Positions 32,711 to 40,876 are shown, numbered from the stretch's first letter. The stretch is DNA of 64,000 nucleotides from Acinetobacter sp. ANC 4204 (GCF_002135205.1 NZ_NEFZ01000004.1:310001-374000); one strand, 5' to 3'. Notes: a model not told the origin generated them from the letters alone. A program made the numbers and translations.

Positions 32711-33613
32711 TTATGCTTCAAAATCAATTGCAACCACTTTTAATTCATTAGCGCGACCCGCGCCGAATGAATGAACACCACCAACTTGTTTGATATTTTT
32801 CTTGTCTGGTCGAGTAGAAATATCAAATCCAGTAATCGGAGCATCACCAAAATGGACAGCTGATCCACAATAAGCCACTGTACGCAATTCACCTGCAGTA
32901 GCACCTTGATTTAATTTTTCATACGGAATCCAGTTAAAACCCATCCATTTGCCACCCACGCCACCTTCTTGCAGCATCTTACCCGCCATGTAGTCAGCCG
33001 ATGTTAAAGTGGTATCCCCTAAAATATCCTCCAACATTGTTGATGTATAAAGGATATAAAGCGTTTCGCCGTTATGCTCATCCACTTCATTTTTACGGAA
33101 AAGCGCTTTAGCTTTGGCCAGTTTTTCTTTCAATGTACCGAATGTTGAAAGAATGATTTGCCCTACTGGTAAATTAACCGTTACAGCAGATTTCGCACCC
33201 GCATCATCGACCGTAGTGCGTATCACACCACCAACCAGCGCCTGATAAATAATGTCATCAGTTTTACGGTTTCGCGCACTGATTAAGTTCTTCATGTATT
33301 TATCATTTGGTGTTGCTTTGAGCTTAGGTAAATCACGATTTTCAATTGGAATGAAGCAGTCAAAATCAGACATTAAGGCAGTACGAACACCAGTATCTGG
33401 AATTTGCCACTCGGTATCGCCGAAACGATCACCAGAGGGCTGCATTTCCACCTGCCCCATATCGTTGATCGTGAATGACTCACCTTCAATCGACCCACGA
33501 TTTACAGAAGTCTTTAGCAGACGTGATTCATTTTGCATTGCAGCAACTTCATAAGTGTTATGAAACTGCTGTACAAACGCTGCTGTAATTTTATTTTGGT
33601 TCACTGTAGCCAT
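32711..33613 (-). CDS. Major capsid protein
   Basis: 300 aa. HK97-type features: N-terminal helix TAAFVQQFHNTYEVAAMQ, E-loop region with SFTINDMGQVEMQPSG, long spine helix SARNRKTDDIIYQALVGG, and P-domain ending VVAIDFEA. No long propeptide, consistent with use of a separate scaffold (next gene). Highest-expressed late product by expectation; its own terminator follows. Confidence 0.85.
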   Translation of the reverse strand: MATVNQNKITAAFVQQFHNTYEVAAMQNESRLLKTSVNRGSIEGESFTINDMGQVEMQPSGDRFGDTEWQIPDTGVRTALMSDFDCFIPIENRDLPKLKATPNDKYMKNLISARNRKTDDIIYQALVGGVIRTTVDDAGAKSAVTVNLPVGQIILSTFGTLKEKLAKAKALFRKNEVDEHNGETLYILYTSTMLEDILGDTTLTSADYMAGKMLQEGGVGGKWMGFNWIPYEKLNQGATAGELRTVAYCGSAVHFGDAPITGFDISTRPDKKNIKQVGGVHSFGAGRANELKVVAIDFEA

Positions 33614-33625
33614 TGGCTATACCCC

Positions 33626-34306
33626 TTATGTGTTTGCCTTTGCAAAGTGTTTTTCAACTTGGGCATATACGCGCTTGTGGTCAGGATGACGTTCATTCAT
33701 GTATGCCTCTGATGCAATCAATGATTGAACATCTTCAGCACCACTTTGTTGGGTGTTAGCAGGGGGTGTATCTTCTTGAAGCTGTGAGCCGAAATAGGCC
33801 GCCATCTTCAAGACAAGTGGATTGTTACCAAACTCAGGGCTATTCACTTCTTCCGTGGTCAAAATGCCGTTCTGAATTGCATTGTTTGCAGCTGCTCGTG
33901 CAAATCCGAAGTTAGCATCTGTTTCCCCGCCCCAAGTCTCTTTCATTGCCGAAATACATGCTTCATTGTCTAGTGCTGCATTACCTGCGATTAGGTTCGG
34001 AATAAGCTGGTTATATTCCCCAAGCAAAAAGCCTAAATGTTCATTGCTCAGCCCAGCTTCACGCGCACGTTCCAAGAACTCTTGGTTTTCAGGGATGGCT
34101 TTAAAATCGTCATAGTTGAAGCCCTCAACACTGACTTCATAACCATCTATTGATTCAGGTGCACCAGCTTGCTGATTCTCTTGACCACCTTGATTTTGAT
34201 CATCGGCACCTGTGTTATTTTCTTGATGCTGCTCTTGACCGCCCATCATAGAGTTTTGACTTTGCTGCTCTTGATTGTTCTCAGTTTGGTTTGCTTGTTC
34301 AGTCAT
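33626..34306 (-). CDS. Scaffolding protein
   Basis: 226 aa. Glu/Gln/Asn-rich N-terminal half of low complexity (NQEQQSQNSMMGGQEQHQ), helical middle with YEVSVEGFNYDDFK-type core, basic C-terminus (ERHPDHKRVYAQVEKHF), which is the usual capsid-binding end of scaffolds. Located just upstream of the capsid gene as in T7. A stretch at 33746-33760 happens to repeat the CAACAAA box inside the coding sequence. Confidence 0.78.
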   Translation of the reverse strand: MTEQANQTENNQEQQSQNSMMGGQEQHQENNTGADDQNQGGQENQQAGAPESIDGYEVSVEGFNYDDFKAIPENQEFLERAREAGLSNEHLGFLLGEYNQLIPNLIAGNAALDNEACISAMKETWGGETDANFGFARAAANNAIQNGILTTEEVNSPEFGNNPLVLKMAAYFGSQLQEDTPPANTQQSGAEDVQSLIASEAYMNERHPDHKRVYAQVEKHFAKANT

Positions 34307-34778
34307 TTACTTCTTCCTTATAGTTTGGATCGTTTGCACGATTGATTTGATTTACGATGAAATTGACAACGCCGTGAGCGCCTAGGTTGTAACTGGTTTG
34401 ACGCTCTCCACCTTTGCCGTCTGGGACAAATGGGTCTTTGCAAAAAACCATTGTTAAATGCTCCAAAACACGCTGACCATTCACATCTAAATCAAAGACA
34501 TTGCGATATGTTTCAGGTGTTGCACGTTTGATTTTGCGTACGCGTACAAAATTTCCTGTTTCCTGTTCTTCTTCGCCTAAAATTGGTAATGGTCGTTCGG
34601 ATAATTCAGCTTTGAGTTCATCAACTTCTTTCTGACTTGCAGACAATTGCTCTCTCATTATGTTGAATTGCATTGATGCATTAGCTCTACATTGCTCAAC
34701 TTCTTCGCATTTACTGCGATAGCCAATAAATAAGCCAACACATATAGCCAATAAGACCCCGATTAAAAGTCCACTCAT
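34299..34778 (-). CDS. Membrane-anchored protein of the head operon
   Basis: 159 aa. One N-terminal transmembrane helix (GLLIGVLLAICVGLFIGY), a coiled segment (residues 25-65), then a beta-type domain (FVRVRKIKRATPETYRNVFD). It overlaps the scaffold and portal genes by 4-8 bp. I do not recognise the family. An inner-membrane protein translated with head genes is odd and could be a lysis or assembly factor. Confidence 0.6.
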   Translation of the reverse strand: MSGLLIGVLLAICVGLFIGYRSKCEEVEQCRANASMQFNIMREQLSASQKEVDELKAELSERPLPILGEEEQETGNFVRVRKIKRATPETYRNVFDLDVNGQRVLEHLTMVFCKDPFVPDGKGGERQTSYNLGAHGVVNFIVNQINRANDPNYKEEVND

Positions 34779-36415
34779 TGCATCACCTCAGTTGGCATCT
34801 GAGCCATTTGATTACCCATACCCTTTGCAATAGCATCACCAGCCTTATCCATCATTGCCGCCTGCTGTTGTGCTTGAGCTTGTTCTTCCTGTGCCTTTTG
34901 ACGTGCTTGGCGTAGCTGTTGAACTTCATCCGCTGTTCGCATAATGGTTTGAGGTACGCCTCGTCCTGTGCCTGTAAGTACGGCAACAGCATCAAAATTA
35001 ACGTTATCCAGTACGGTTTTATCCACTTCAGCAATGCTTGAAAGACTCATGACGTACTGCTCTGTTGCGTACACCTCTTCCATACGCTGACTACGTGCCA
35101 GTGGTGACACAAACTTGAATGAAAGATTACGCCCCCATAGCTCTTCTGGTGCGTCCCCTAATACGTTGTCACGCAATGCCAGTCCGAAACAACGATCTAA
35201 AATACTGCGTAAATACTCAGCCTGTAGACGACCATACATAGGCCCTAACAACTGACGGATCATTTCAACACGCGTATTAATCTCTGTTGCTGTCATTTGC
35301 TGTGTTCCAATCGGTGGCAATTGATCAGCCATAAGCTTGCGACGAATACCACCCTGTAAACTGGTCAGTAGATAATCAGCAATTTGAAAATTTGTCCCAT
35401 CATCCAAACGCTTCATCGAATCAACTTTATTAGCAACAATCACTTTTCGTGGACCAATACGCACGGTATGAGGATTAAGCACCCCATCATCTTCCGCAAT
35501 CCACATCCCACCGATTTGTAGATCAGCAGCACGTACAGTGTTTTTGACAAGCTCATTTGCTGTTTTTGCATCAGGTAATGCCAAGGACATTTGGCCATTG
35601 CCATAGACAGAACCCGGCAACTTACGTAAACGAGGGATAGAGCATGGGAACTCGTGATACCCAGATTCTTTGAGCATTTGTTTATTGCTGATATCTATGT
35701 GATATGAGGCAAAAGGCATAGCTTTGTTAATCTGCCCGGCACCTCTTTGTTTACGTGGTTGAATAACGTGTAATAGCTTGAATTTCGTGTCTGGACTTTC
35801 AGCGGCAACGGATACAACTGAGTGATGACAATTGCTCTCACCGTATGTATTCACCATGGTTTGAGCTGTCATTTCATGTTCACGATAAATCGTATCAATC
35901 AAGCCATCTGCACGAGTTGAACCGATAAAGCACGAACCTATAGGCCATGATTCAAAGACATAACCACCCTGCGCCACACGGTCAATATCGACATACATCA
36001 CACCCCAGCCAGCCGTTACAACATCTGTGAGCGTGTCGAAGTTCTCACTGTCAAAGTTTGATGCATGGATATTGCGCCACATAAATTGGCAAACATCCTC
36101 AAGCCAGCGTTCACCCTCTGTAAGCTCTGCAAGATCGTCAATGCCGTCAGGTTGAGCTTTGAACCAAATAGAGTTCGCAGGCGTTACACCGTTCATGATC
36201 ATTGAAACAAGCACTTGAATTGAATCTGCTGCTGTTGAGTCGTAAAGATCAGCACGTTCAGTCTCACGTTGATTCTTCACATCTGAACTGCTAAAGCTTT
36301 GTTGACGCTCTGGCGCTCCATATCGGTAGCATTCTGCCCAATGCGATTCAAACACAGCACGCGCAGATTTAAGCTGACCTAAGCGAGTGCAATAGATACG
36401 AGCGTCATTTTCCAT
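34775..36415 (-). CDS. Portal (head-tail connector) protein
   Basis: 546 aa. T7 gp8-like: WAECYRYGAPERQQSF, RADLYDSTAADSIQVLVS, PIGSCFIGS and a glutamine-rich C-terminus (QARQKAQEEQAQAQQQAA). Forms the dodecameric ring through which DNA passes. Begins with an ATG that overlaps the stop of the preceding 59-residue gene. Confidence 0.88.
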   Translation of the reverse strand: MENDARIYCTRLGQLKSARAVFESHWAECYRYGAPERQQSFSSSDVKNQRETERADLYDSTAADSIQVLVSMIMNGVTPANSIWFKAQPDGIDDLAELTEGERWLEDVCQFMWRNIHASNFDSENFDTLTDVVTAGWGVMYVDIDRVAQGGYVFESWPIGSCFIGSTRADGLIDTIYREHEMTAQTMVNTYGESNCHHSVVSVAAESPDTKFKLLHVIQPRKQRGAGQINKAMPFASYHIDISNKQMLKESGYHEFPCSIPRLRKLPGSVYGNGQMSLALPDAKTANELVKNTVRAADLQIGGMWIAEDDGVLNPHTVRIGPRKVIVANKVDSMKRLDDGTNFQIADYLLTSLQGGIRRKLMADQLPPIGTQQMTATEINTRVEMIRQLLGPMYGRLQAEYLRSILDRCFGLALRDNVLGDAPEELWGRNLSFKFVSPLARSQRMEEVYATEQYVMSLSSIAEVDKTVLDNVNFDAVAVLTGTGRGVPQTIMRTADEVQQLRQARQKAQEEQAQAQQQAAMMDKAGDAIAKGMGNQMAQMPTEVMQ

Positions 36416-36594
36416 TAGCCACCGCCTAAGGTTGTTTTCTTATTGGATGTATCAAGAGACCCACCTAATGCACTAGACTGATTTGCTGTACGCCGTTGAG
36501 CCTTTTTAGCATTGGTTTCTAACGTTGCTTTTTCTGCTGCTGCAGCTGCATCAGCTTCGGGGTCTTGTTTAATTACTTTTGGTGAACTTCCCAT
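36415..36594 (-). CDS. 59-residue protein before the portal gene
   Basis: Starts at ATG 36594, GSSPKVIKQDPEAD, then an alanine run AAAAAEK and a basic middle KKAQRRTANQSS. Its TAA overlaps the portal ATG (TAATG). Ala/Lys-rich and without predicted fold. The coupling supports it as a real gene; role unknown. Confidence 0.65.
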   Translation of the reverse strand: MGSSPKVIKQDPEADAAAAAEKATLETNAKKAQRRTANQSSALGGSLDTSNKKTTLGGG

Positions 36595-36596
36595 TG

Positions 36597-37016
36597 CTAT
36601 TGCTCCACTGACCAGCCTTTATCGGTAAGCACAGGCTTTTTACGCACTTGTGCTACTCCTTGGGTTGTTGGTTGCTGTGTTTGACCGCCTGTAAGCTTGA
36701 CGACCTGCTTGCGTGAAGCAACAAGATCAGCCGTTACGCCTTTTAGTTCTTCTTCCTTATTGGCTAGTTGTGCTGCAACAGCATCGAATTGCTCTAAAGA
36801 AATAAAACCTTCAGGCGCTTCGACTGGTTGATCTTGGTCGTCTTGGTCGTCTTGGGTTTCGCCTAACGCAGCATCATCAGCCGTTGGCTCTGTCGTCTTA
36901 GATTCCTCAGCTTTCCCCAGCACAGCATCCATTGCGTCATCTGTTGAGGTCTGCGCCGTGGTCGTTGTTTCTTTTTTTGCACCAGGTGTTTGTGTCTTGC
37001 GTGGTGTAGTAGCCAT
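36597..37016 (-). CDS. Acidic low-complexity head-operon protein
   Basis: 139 aa. Thr/Ala/Lys-rich start, then a repetitive acidic stretch (GETQDDQDDQDQPVEAP), a helix (residues 75-105) and a basic tail ending TDKGWSVEQ. Probably disordered. First gene after the copy-5 terminator at the head of the structural operon. No family recognised. Confidence 0.6.
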   Translation of the reverse strand: MATTPRKTQTPGAKKETTTTAQTSTDDAMDAVLGKAEESKTTEPTADDAALGETQDDQDDQDQPVEAPEGFISLEQFDAVAAQLANKEEELKGVTADLVASRKQVVKLTGGQTQQPTTQGVAQVRKKPVLTDKGWSVEQ

Positions 37017-37084
37017 AAAAAAGCCCCATCATTGGTTGATAGGGCTAATGTGCGGGGTTTCGTGTAGCGGTTTGTTGGGTGATT
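37017..37084 (-). terminator. Terminator/ribosome-site hairpin with CAACAAA box (copy 5)
   Basis: Minus strand: box AATCACCCAACAAACCG (37068-37084), then hairpin AGCCCTATCA/TGATGGGGCT (37022-37046), T6, and ATG at 37016. The GGGG of the 3' arm is the only ribosome site available to the following gene. It separates early/replication genes from the structural operon. Confidence 0.85.
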
Positions 37085-37127
37085 ATCTTAACTTTAATGG
37101 CGTATACGAGTCGAAAGTAATAATAGG

Positions 37128-37340
37128 TCATTTGTTTAATAGGCTACCATCTGGTCTTAATACTCCATCACCATCCACCACAATACTCGTCATAATTGCC
37201 ATGCAATGAATGCGATATGCCAATCTAATTGCTAGAATCTCATACTCTCCATCACGCCTTATAAAGAGCCTTTCGCCATGCTGGTATATCAAGGTTTTAT
37301 ATTCAGGCAGTGATGCAATAATTTTCTCAAAATCACTCAC
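37128..37340 (-). CDS. Small protein, function unknown
   Basis: 70 aa. Reads as mixed alpha/beta: DFEKIIASLPEYKTLIYQ, then GERLFIRRDGEYEILAIRLA, and VVDGDGVLRPDGSLL. It overlaps the preceding gene by 4 bp, the last of the early leftward run. No family recognised. Confidence 0.55.
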   Translation of the reverse strand: MSDFEKIIASLPEYKTLIYQHGERLFIRRDGEYEILAIRLAYRIHCMAIMTSIVVDGDGVLRPDGSLLNK

Positions 37341-37765
37341 AATCCAATCTCCTTATCCAACTGCTCAATAACACCGTCCAACTCGTCCCAGTCTTCAAAC
37401 ATGTCTAATTGCCCAATCTTATACTTGTATGTCCCCCATTCCCCATCACGTGGAAAGCGATCAATGCCTGTCTCTGAACGCCACAATTCAATCAGTGCAT
37501 CCCCATTGTCGTAATTAGGAATACCACCTCTAGCCCACTCTGAGACTGTAGAAGCGCTGGACACTGGCAACACGTCTGCAATCTTCTCGTGTGTCCACTT
37601 CATACGGCCTAAGTCTAAGATCATTCGGTTGAAGTCTGGACGCTTATAGCCACGGCGTTTGACTAGAAACTCTTTGACCTTCTTTTTTGATCGCTGATTG
37701 AGAAAACGCGTGCGCGCGCGAGGGTTCTGTGCAAACACCATAGAATCAACAACTAAATCACTCAT
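37337..37765 (-). CDS. HTH protein, possible late regulator
   Basis: 142 aa. A basic N-terminal region (RTRFLNQRSKKKVKEFLVKR) precedes a helix-turn-helix with WTHEKIADVLPVSSASTVSEW at about residues 57-77. The C-terminus is acidic. Its place at the end of the early operon, before the late genes, is where lambdoid phages keep the antiterminator Q or a late activator. That role is inferred from position. Confidence 0.55.
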   Translation of the reverse strand: MSDLVVDSMVFAQNPRARTRFLNQRSKKKVKEFLVKRRGYKRPDFNRMILDLGRMKWTHEKIADVLPVSSASTVSEWARGGIPNYDNGDALIELWRSETGIDRFPRDGEWGTYKYKIGQLDMFEDWDELDGVIEQLDKEIGL

Positions 37766-38274
37766 TTTTGAAGCTCCAAAACTATAATTTTTATAAGGCC
37801 GCCTTTGATGATTTCCCCACGTTTTACGCTTAATTCATCGAACTGTTCGTCGTCTACGCATAGGCCACATTTCACAAGACTGTCGATCGTTGCTTTTAGA
37901 AAATTGTCAATGTCACGGCGTTGACGGTTGGGAAAGTGAAAAGTCACATCTAGTTTTAGACGTGACGTGGTGTTTAATTGAGGGATAGTCATAGCAACGA
38001 GATCATGAAAATCACGACCACGATCGCTAACTTTGCATGTACGTCCAGTGCCAACCCAATAGTGATTCACTGAGGGTGGAGTCGATGGAATTTCACACTT
38101 TAAAATTACTTTTCCCTCTCCTTTCGTATTTGGCTCTGTAATCGTTTCTAAGGCTTGTTGATTTGCTTCACGTACCTTTGCATCATTTTTCTGTTTAGAT
38201 TGCTCCAATGCATGATTTTTTCGCTTTGCGTGGCGTTTTAAATGAAGTTCTAGCTCTCTTTCGCTCATTCTCAT
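37762..38274 (-). CDS. rusA: RusA-family Holliday-junction resolvase
   Basis: 170 aa. RusA motifs: CEIPSTPPSVNHYW near residue 60 and RRDIDNFLKATIDSLVKCGL at about 118-137 (the aspartates that bind Mg), then DDEQF. The first 55 residues are a charged extension. It cuts branched DNA during recombination and packaging. Four-base overlap with the HTH gene. Confidence 0.88.
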   Translation of the reverse strand: MRMSERELELHLKRHAKRKNHALEQSKQKNDAKVREANQQALETITEPNTKGEGKVILKCEIPSTPPSVNHYWVGTGRTCKVSDRGRDFHDLVAMTIPQLNTTSRLKLDVTFHFPNRQRRDIDNFLKATIDSLVKCGLCVDDEQFDELSVKRGEIIKGGLIKIIVLELQK

Positions 38275-38276
38275 GA

Positions 38277-38447
38277 TTAAGCCCCGATTTCAGTTAATTT
38301 GTTCAGGAAAGCGTGGCTAGCCTTGCCAACGTATTGACACCATCCCCAGCCCTCACGCCAAAACATCCAAAGTCCTTTTTCGTTTTTCCAAACTGTGCCG
38401 TCTGTTTCGTAGTGAGTTGCGTCTGCAGGCTTGCTTTGAGTTTTCAT
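38277..38447 (-). CDS. 56-residue Trp-rich protein
   Basis: Starts at ATG 38447, whose ATGA overlaps the stop of the replication gene, and stops 2 bp before the rusA ATG. Trp-rich: GLWMFWREGWGWCQYVGK. The tight coupling on both sides makes it a real gene. Small phage proteins of this look are common next to RusA but lack a named function. Confidence 0.7.
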   Translation of the reverse strand: MKTQSKPADATHYETDGTVWKNEKGLWMFWREGWGWCQYVGKASHAFLNKLTEIGA

Positions 38448-39481
38448 AGACTTGCCCCTAGATCAACCACAAAGCCAAGCTCGTGCAGATATGGACCGTA
38501 GGTATCCGCATACTCAGGTTTACGGATGTTTGAGCTAATGCGTGTTTCAAATGCTTTTTGAGATTCCCCGACGTGTGAGTGCTTCGATCTGAAGTTCTGG
38601 TAATTGCACAGTTCTGAAACGAAGTGATTCACTTGTGCATCAGACAAGCCTTTGCTTTTCGGTTTTGAAGATTTGGCTTTGGTCGCTGAAAGTTTTTGAA
38701 TACGGTAAATCCAGTAATTCATCCAACCTTGCGCCGTGGTTTTTTCTCGACTGGTAGACCACTGAGCAAAGTTTTTTAACTCACTGAAAATTTTTGCATC
38801 ATCAAGTTTTGGATTGATCCGTTTTGCTTGGTCAGCAAGATCAGTTTGAATCGTGTAGACATGTACAAGCTCTTTCAAGCTGTACAGTTTTTTATTGTCT
38901 CCGTGGTATTCGACAGAATCGCTAAAGAATTCTGTTTCTGAGTTATCCACAGAGGAAGTTCTTTTTTTAATATCTAATAAATTCTTATTATCTATTGTGA
39001 GTTCACTAGGTGAACCAGTTTTGGTTTCCTTAGTGAACCGATCTTGGTTTTGTTTGTGAACTGGTGTCGTAGGTGAACTGGTTTCCTTAGTGAACCGATC
39101 TTTTAAGGAAATATCGTTTAATCTGTATTTTTTTACCCCTTGTTTGCCTGATTCGACAATGGATACGACTCCAAGTTCTACAAGCTCTTTAATGCCAAAA
39201 GATACAGTTTTTCGTCCTAATTGACGTGAACCCTCAAGCTCGCCACCCTGCAATTGAGAGTAGCTCACAAAGTCTGATTCTTTGTTGTGTCCATTAATGC
39301 GGTTTTCGAGTTCCGCATAGACGTTTCTAGCCGCATCACTTAGAAACGGCCAGACCTCCTTTCTATACAATCGGCTAGACATTACATAGCCTTGTACAAA
39401 CTTATCGCTATACATGTTTTTTCTAGCCTCTTGCTTATTTTCTTGAGGCTTTGGGAAGTGAATAACAGCAGCTGTATTCAT
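38444..39481 (-). CDS. Phage replication protein, O-like, with origin inside
   Basis: 345 aa from ATG 39481 (GAGGTGAGAG upstream); a GTG 9 nt earlier is weaker. N-terminal winged helix: YSDKFVQGYVMSSRLYRKEV, then SYSQLQGGEL and RKTVSFGIKELVELGVVSI. The middle (residues 120-165) contains a duplicated DRFTKET and is encoded by the repeats described at 38943-39100. The C-terminal helical part would contact the host helicase. This is the lambda O plan: binds iterons inside its own gene and loads DnaB. No separate helicase loader was seen. Confidence 0.75.
   Translation of the reverse strand: MNTAAVIHFPKPQENKQEARKNMYSDKFVQGYVMSSRLYRKEVWPFLSDAARNVYAELENRINGHNKESDFVSYSQLQGGELEGSRQLGRKTVSFGIKELVELGVVSIVESGKQGVKKYRLNDISLKDRFTKETSSPTTPVHKQNQDRFTKETKTGSPSELTIDNKNLLDIKKRTSSVDNSETEFFSDSVEYHGDNKKLYSLKELVHVYTIQTDLADQAKRINPKLDDAKIFSELKNFAQWSTSREKTTAQGWMNYWIYRIQKLSATKAKSSKPKSKGLSDAQVNHFVSELCNYQNFRSKHSHVGESQKAFETRISSNIRKPEYADTYGPYLHELGFVVDLGASL
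38943..39100. other. Predicted replication origin inside the O-like gene
   Basis: A perfect DnaA box TTATCCACA (38943-38951) is followed by an AT-rich stretch (about 38956-38999) and five GTGAAC-type repeats: GGTGAACCAG (39009), AGTGAACCGATC (39032), GTGAACTGG (39056), GGTGAACTGG (39072), AGTGAACCGATC (39089). This is the composition of lambda-type origins: iterons for the phage initiator next to an unwinding element. Confidence 0.65.
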
Positions 39482-39486
39482 ATCTC

Positions 39487-40284
39487 TCACCTCAAAAATT
39501 CGTATGCATTGACTGCCACGATTGAAACTTGTCCATTTCCAGTGGCTTTAAGTCTGTCCACCCGATTGGCCACCCCATCAGCCACTCGACCCAGTCCGGG
39601 TTCAACCGCCCACCAACGTGACCGCTCTGTACTGCTCCCGCTAAACCGTTGCGTGGATCTGCGGATACTTTCCCGCGTTTGTTCCAATCCGAAGCTTTGG
39701 GTGTTGGCCACATATTGACTAATGTTTCCAACCCAGGTGAATCCCTTAGGAAGTCTGCTGGAGACGTTCTTGGTTTCGCATCCGATGCTTTTGGAGTAGG
39801 CCACAATCCAAAGCCTGTCTCGTTGATGGGGCGCTCCAAAATTGGATGCTGATAAACGTGCCCATTGCGCGTCATACCCCATTTTGGCAAGGTCACTGAT
39901 GACTCGGGCAAGTCCTCGGGAAACAAGCATTGGTGAGTTCTCCACGAACACGAATCTAGGTCGTACTTCACCAATAATTCGAGCCATTTGGGACCACATG
40001 CCTGATCGAGCACCGTCGATGCCTGCGCCTTTTCCTGCTGAGCTAATGTCCTGGCATGGAAATCCGCCAGATATAACGTCAACAATTCCTCGCCATGGTT
40101 TTCCGTCAAAAGAGAGCACGTCAGACCAAATTGGGAAAGGCGGGAGAATTCCATCATTTTGTCGTTGCGCCAAAACTTGTGCTGGGTAGGCTTCACGTTC
40201 AACTGCGCACACTGTTCGCCATCCCATGAGATGCGATCCGAGTATTCCGCCACCAGCACCTGCGAAAAGAGCCAACTCATTCAT
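39487..40284 (-). CDS. dcm: DNA cytosine-5 methyltransferase
   Basis: 265 aa from ATG 40284 (GGGGGAG upstream). Motif I LFAGAGGGILGSHL, motif IV SGGFPCQDIS with catalytic Cys77, motif VI FVFVENS, motif VIII APHQRDRLWIVA, and motif X GNGQVSIVAV near the end. The target-recognition section between VIII and X is short. It methylates cytosines in phage DNA, presumably against host restriction. In the leftward early operon between the RHH-like gene and the O-like gene. A second long frame covers it almost entirely. Confidence 0.9.
   Translation of the reverse strand: MNELALFAGAGGGILGSHLMGWRTVCAVEREAYPAQVLAQRQNDGILPPFPIWSDVLSFDGKPWRGIVDVISGGFPCQDISSAGKGAGIDGARSGMWSQMARIIGEVRPRFVFVENSPMLVSRGLARVISDLAKMGYDAQWARLSASNFGAPHQRDRLWIVAYSKSIGCETKNVSSRLPKGFTWVGNISQYVANTQSFGLEQTRESIRRSTQRFSGSSTERSRWWAVEPGLGRVADGVANRVDRLKATGNGQVSIVAVNAYEFLR
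39492..40280 (-). CDS. Overprinted 262-codon frame inside dcm
   Basis: An uninterrupted frame, shifted from dcm, from ATG 40280 to 39492. It encodes LYLADFHARTLAQQEKAQAS, KYDLDSCSWRTHQ, LPKWGMTRNGHVYQHP, two WPTPKASD units and LNPDWVEWLMGWPIGW. I recall protein families in other phages with the same order of motifs (SSWRTxQ, WPRWGxMRxG, WPTPxAxD, LNPxWVEWLMGxPxGWT). If so, both frames are conserved and this is true overprinting; otherwise it is an open shadow of a constrained gene. Function unknown. Confidence 0.4.
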   Translation of the reverse strand: MSWLFSQVLVAEYSDRISWDGEQCAQLNVKPTQHKFWRNDKMMEFSRLSQFGLTCSLLTENHGEELLTLYLADFHARTLAQQEKAQASTVLDQACGPKWLELLVKYDLDSCSWRTHQCLFPEDLPESSVTLPKWGMTRNGHVYQHPILERPINETGFGLWPTPKASDAKPRTSPADFLRDSPGLETLVNMWPTPKASDWNKRGKVSADPRNGLAGAVQSGHVGGRLNPDWVEWLMGWPIGWTDLKPLEMDKFQSWQSMHTNF

Positions 40285-40345
40285 TAACTCCCCCATTTGC
40301 TAAGTCTAAATTTCGTGTTAAATTCGTCATGGGTTCCAACCTCGT

Positions 40346-40663
40346 TTACTTTTCGGAGTGAACGGCAAGAAAGTCCAGTTGTTCGCGCAGCTGGGCTTTT
40401 TTTTGTGCCTGTGGTTTAGGTGTGACATCTATAAAGCGTGGTGGAGCTTGAAGCTCAAAGGACGTATCTACGGTATCTGTGGTAAGACACATGAATGAAT
40501 TGAGAGAATTTAGGTATTCCCTAACAGCAGCAATTTTTTCACTCATGCAGATACGACTTAATTTTGAAACATCAGTTTTTTCAGCTCGTGCAATTGCTTC
40601 TAAGTCCCGCTTTTCTTCATATGTGCACTTAAAAGTAATGCTCTCGGTGAGTTTTTCAGACAT
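40346..40663 (-). CDS. Ribbon-helix-helix-like regulator (tentative)
   Basis: 105 aa. The N-terminus ESITFKCTYEEKRDLEAIA, followed by DVSKLSRICMSEKI, has the strand-helix-helix spacing of MetJ/Arc or MobC-like RHH proteins. The C-terminal half is unstructured and ends AQLREQLDFLAV. Second gene of the leftward early operon, the slot of lambda cII or an Arc-type regulator. Confidence 0.5.
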   Translation of the reverse strand: MSEKLTESITFKCTYEEKRDLEAIARAEKTDVSKLSRICMSEKIAAVREYLNSLNSFMCLTTDTVDTSFELQAPPRFIDVTPKPQAQKKAQLREQLDFLAVHSEK

Positions 40664-40671
40664 GGGCTCAC

Positions 40672-40866
40672 CTAAGGATTTGCAGACACTAAAGAAGAAA
40701 GGTTGGCTTTTAATTCACCTTTTGTTGAAACCTCAAAAACAGCTTGCGTACTTAAAGGAATGCCTTTTCGCCAATAATTAATTACAGATCGGTCACGCCC
40801 AAGAATTCTTGCAAGTTCTGCGTCACTTTTTGCTTTATAGAAAGTCCGTAAGTCATCCACGGTCAT
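40672..40866 (-). CDS. cro: Cro-like repressor
   Basis: 64 aa. One HTH: KSDAELARILGRDRSVINYW (residues 13-32), then RKGIPLSTQAVFEVST, as in Cro proteins (DAELAxxLGxxxSxIxxWxKGIP). First gene of the leftward operon, divergent from the CI-type repressor. Expected to repress the repressor promoter during lytic growth. Confidence 0.8.
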   Translation of the reverse strand: MTVDDLRTFYKAKSDAELARILGRDRSVINYWRKGIPLSTQAVFEVSTKGELKANLSSLVSANP

Positions 40867-40876
40867 GTTTATTTAC

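Noticed and set aside
33746..33760. Sixth copy of the CAACAAA box
   Set aside because: It lies inside the scaffold coding sequence and has no hairpin or T-run behind it, so I did not count it as a terminator unit.
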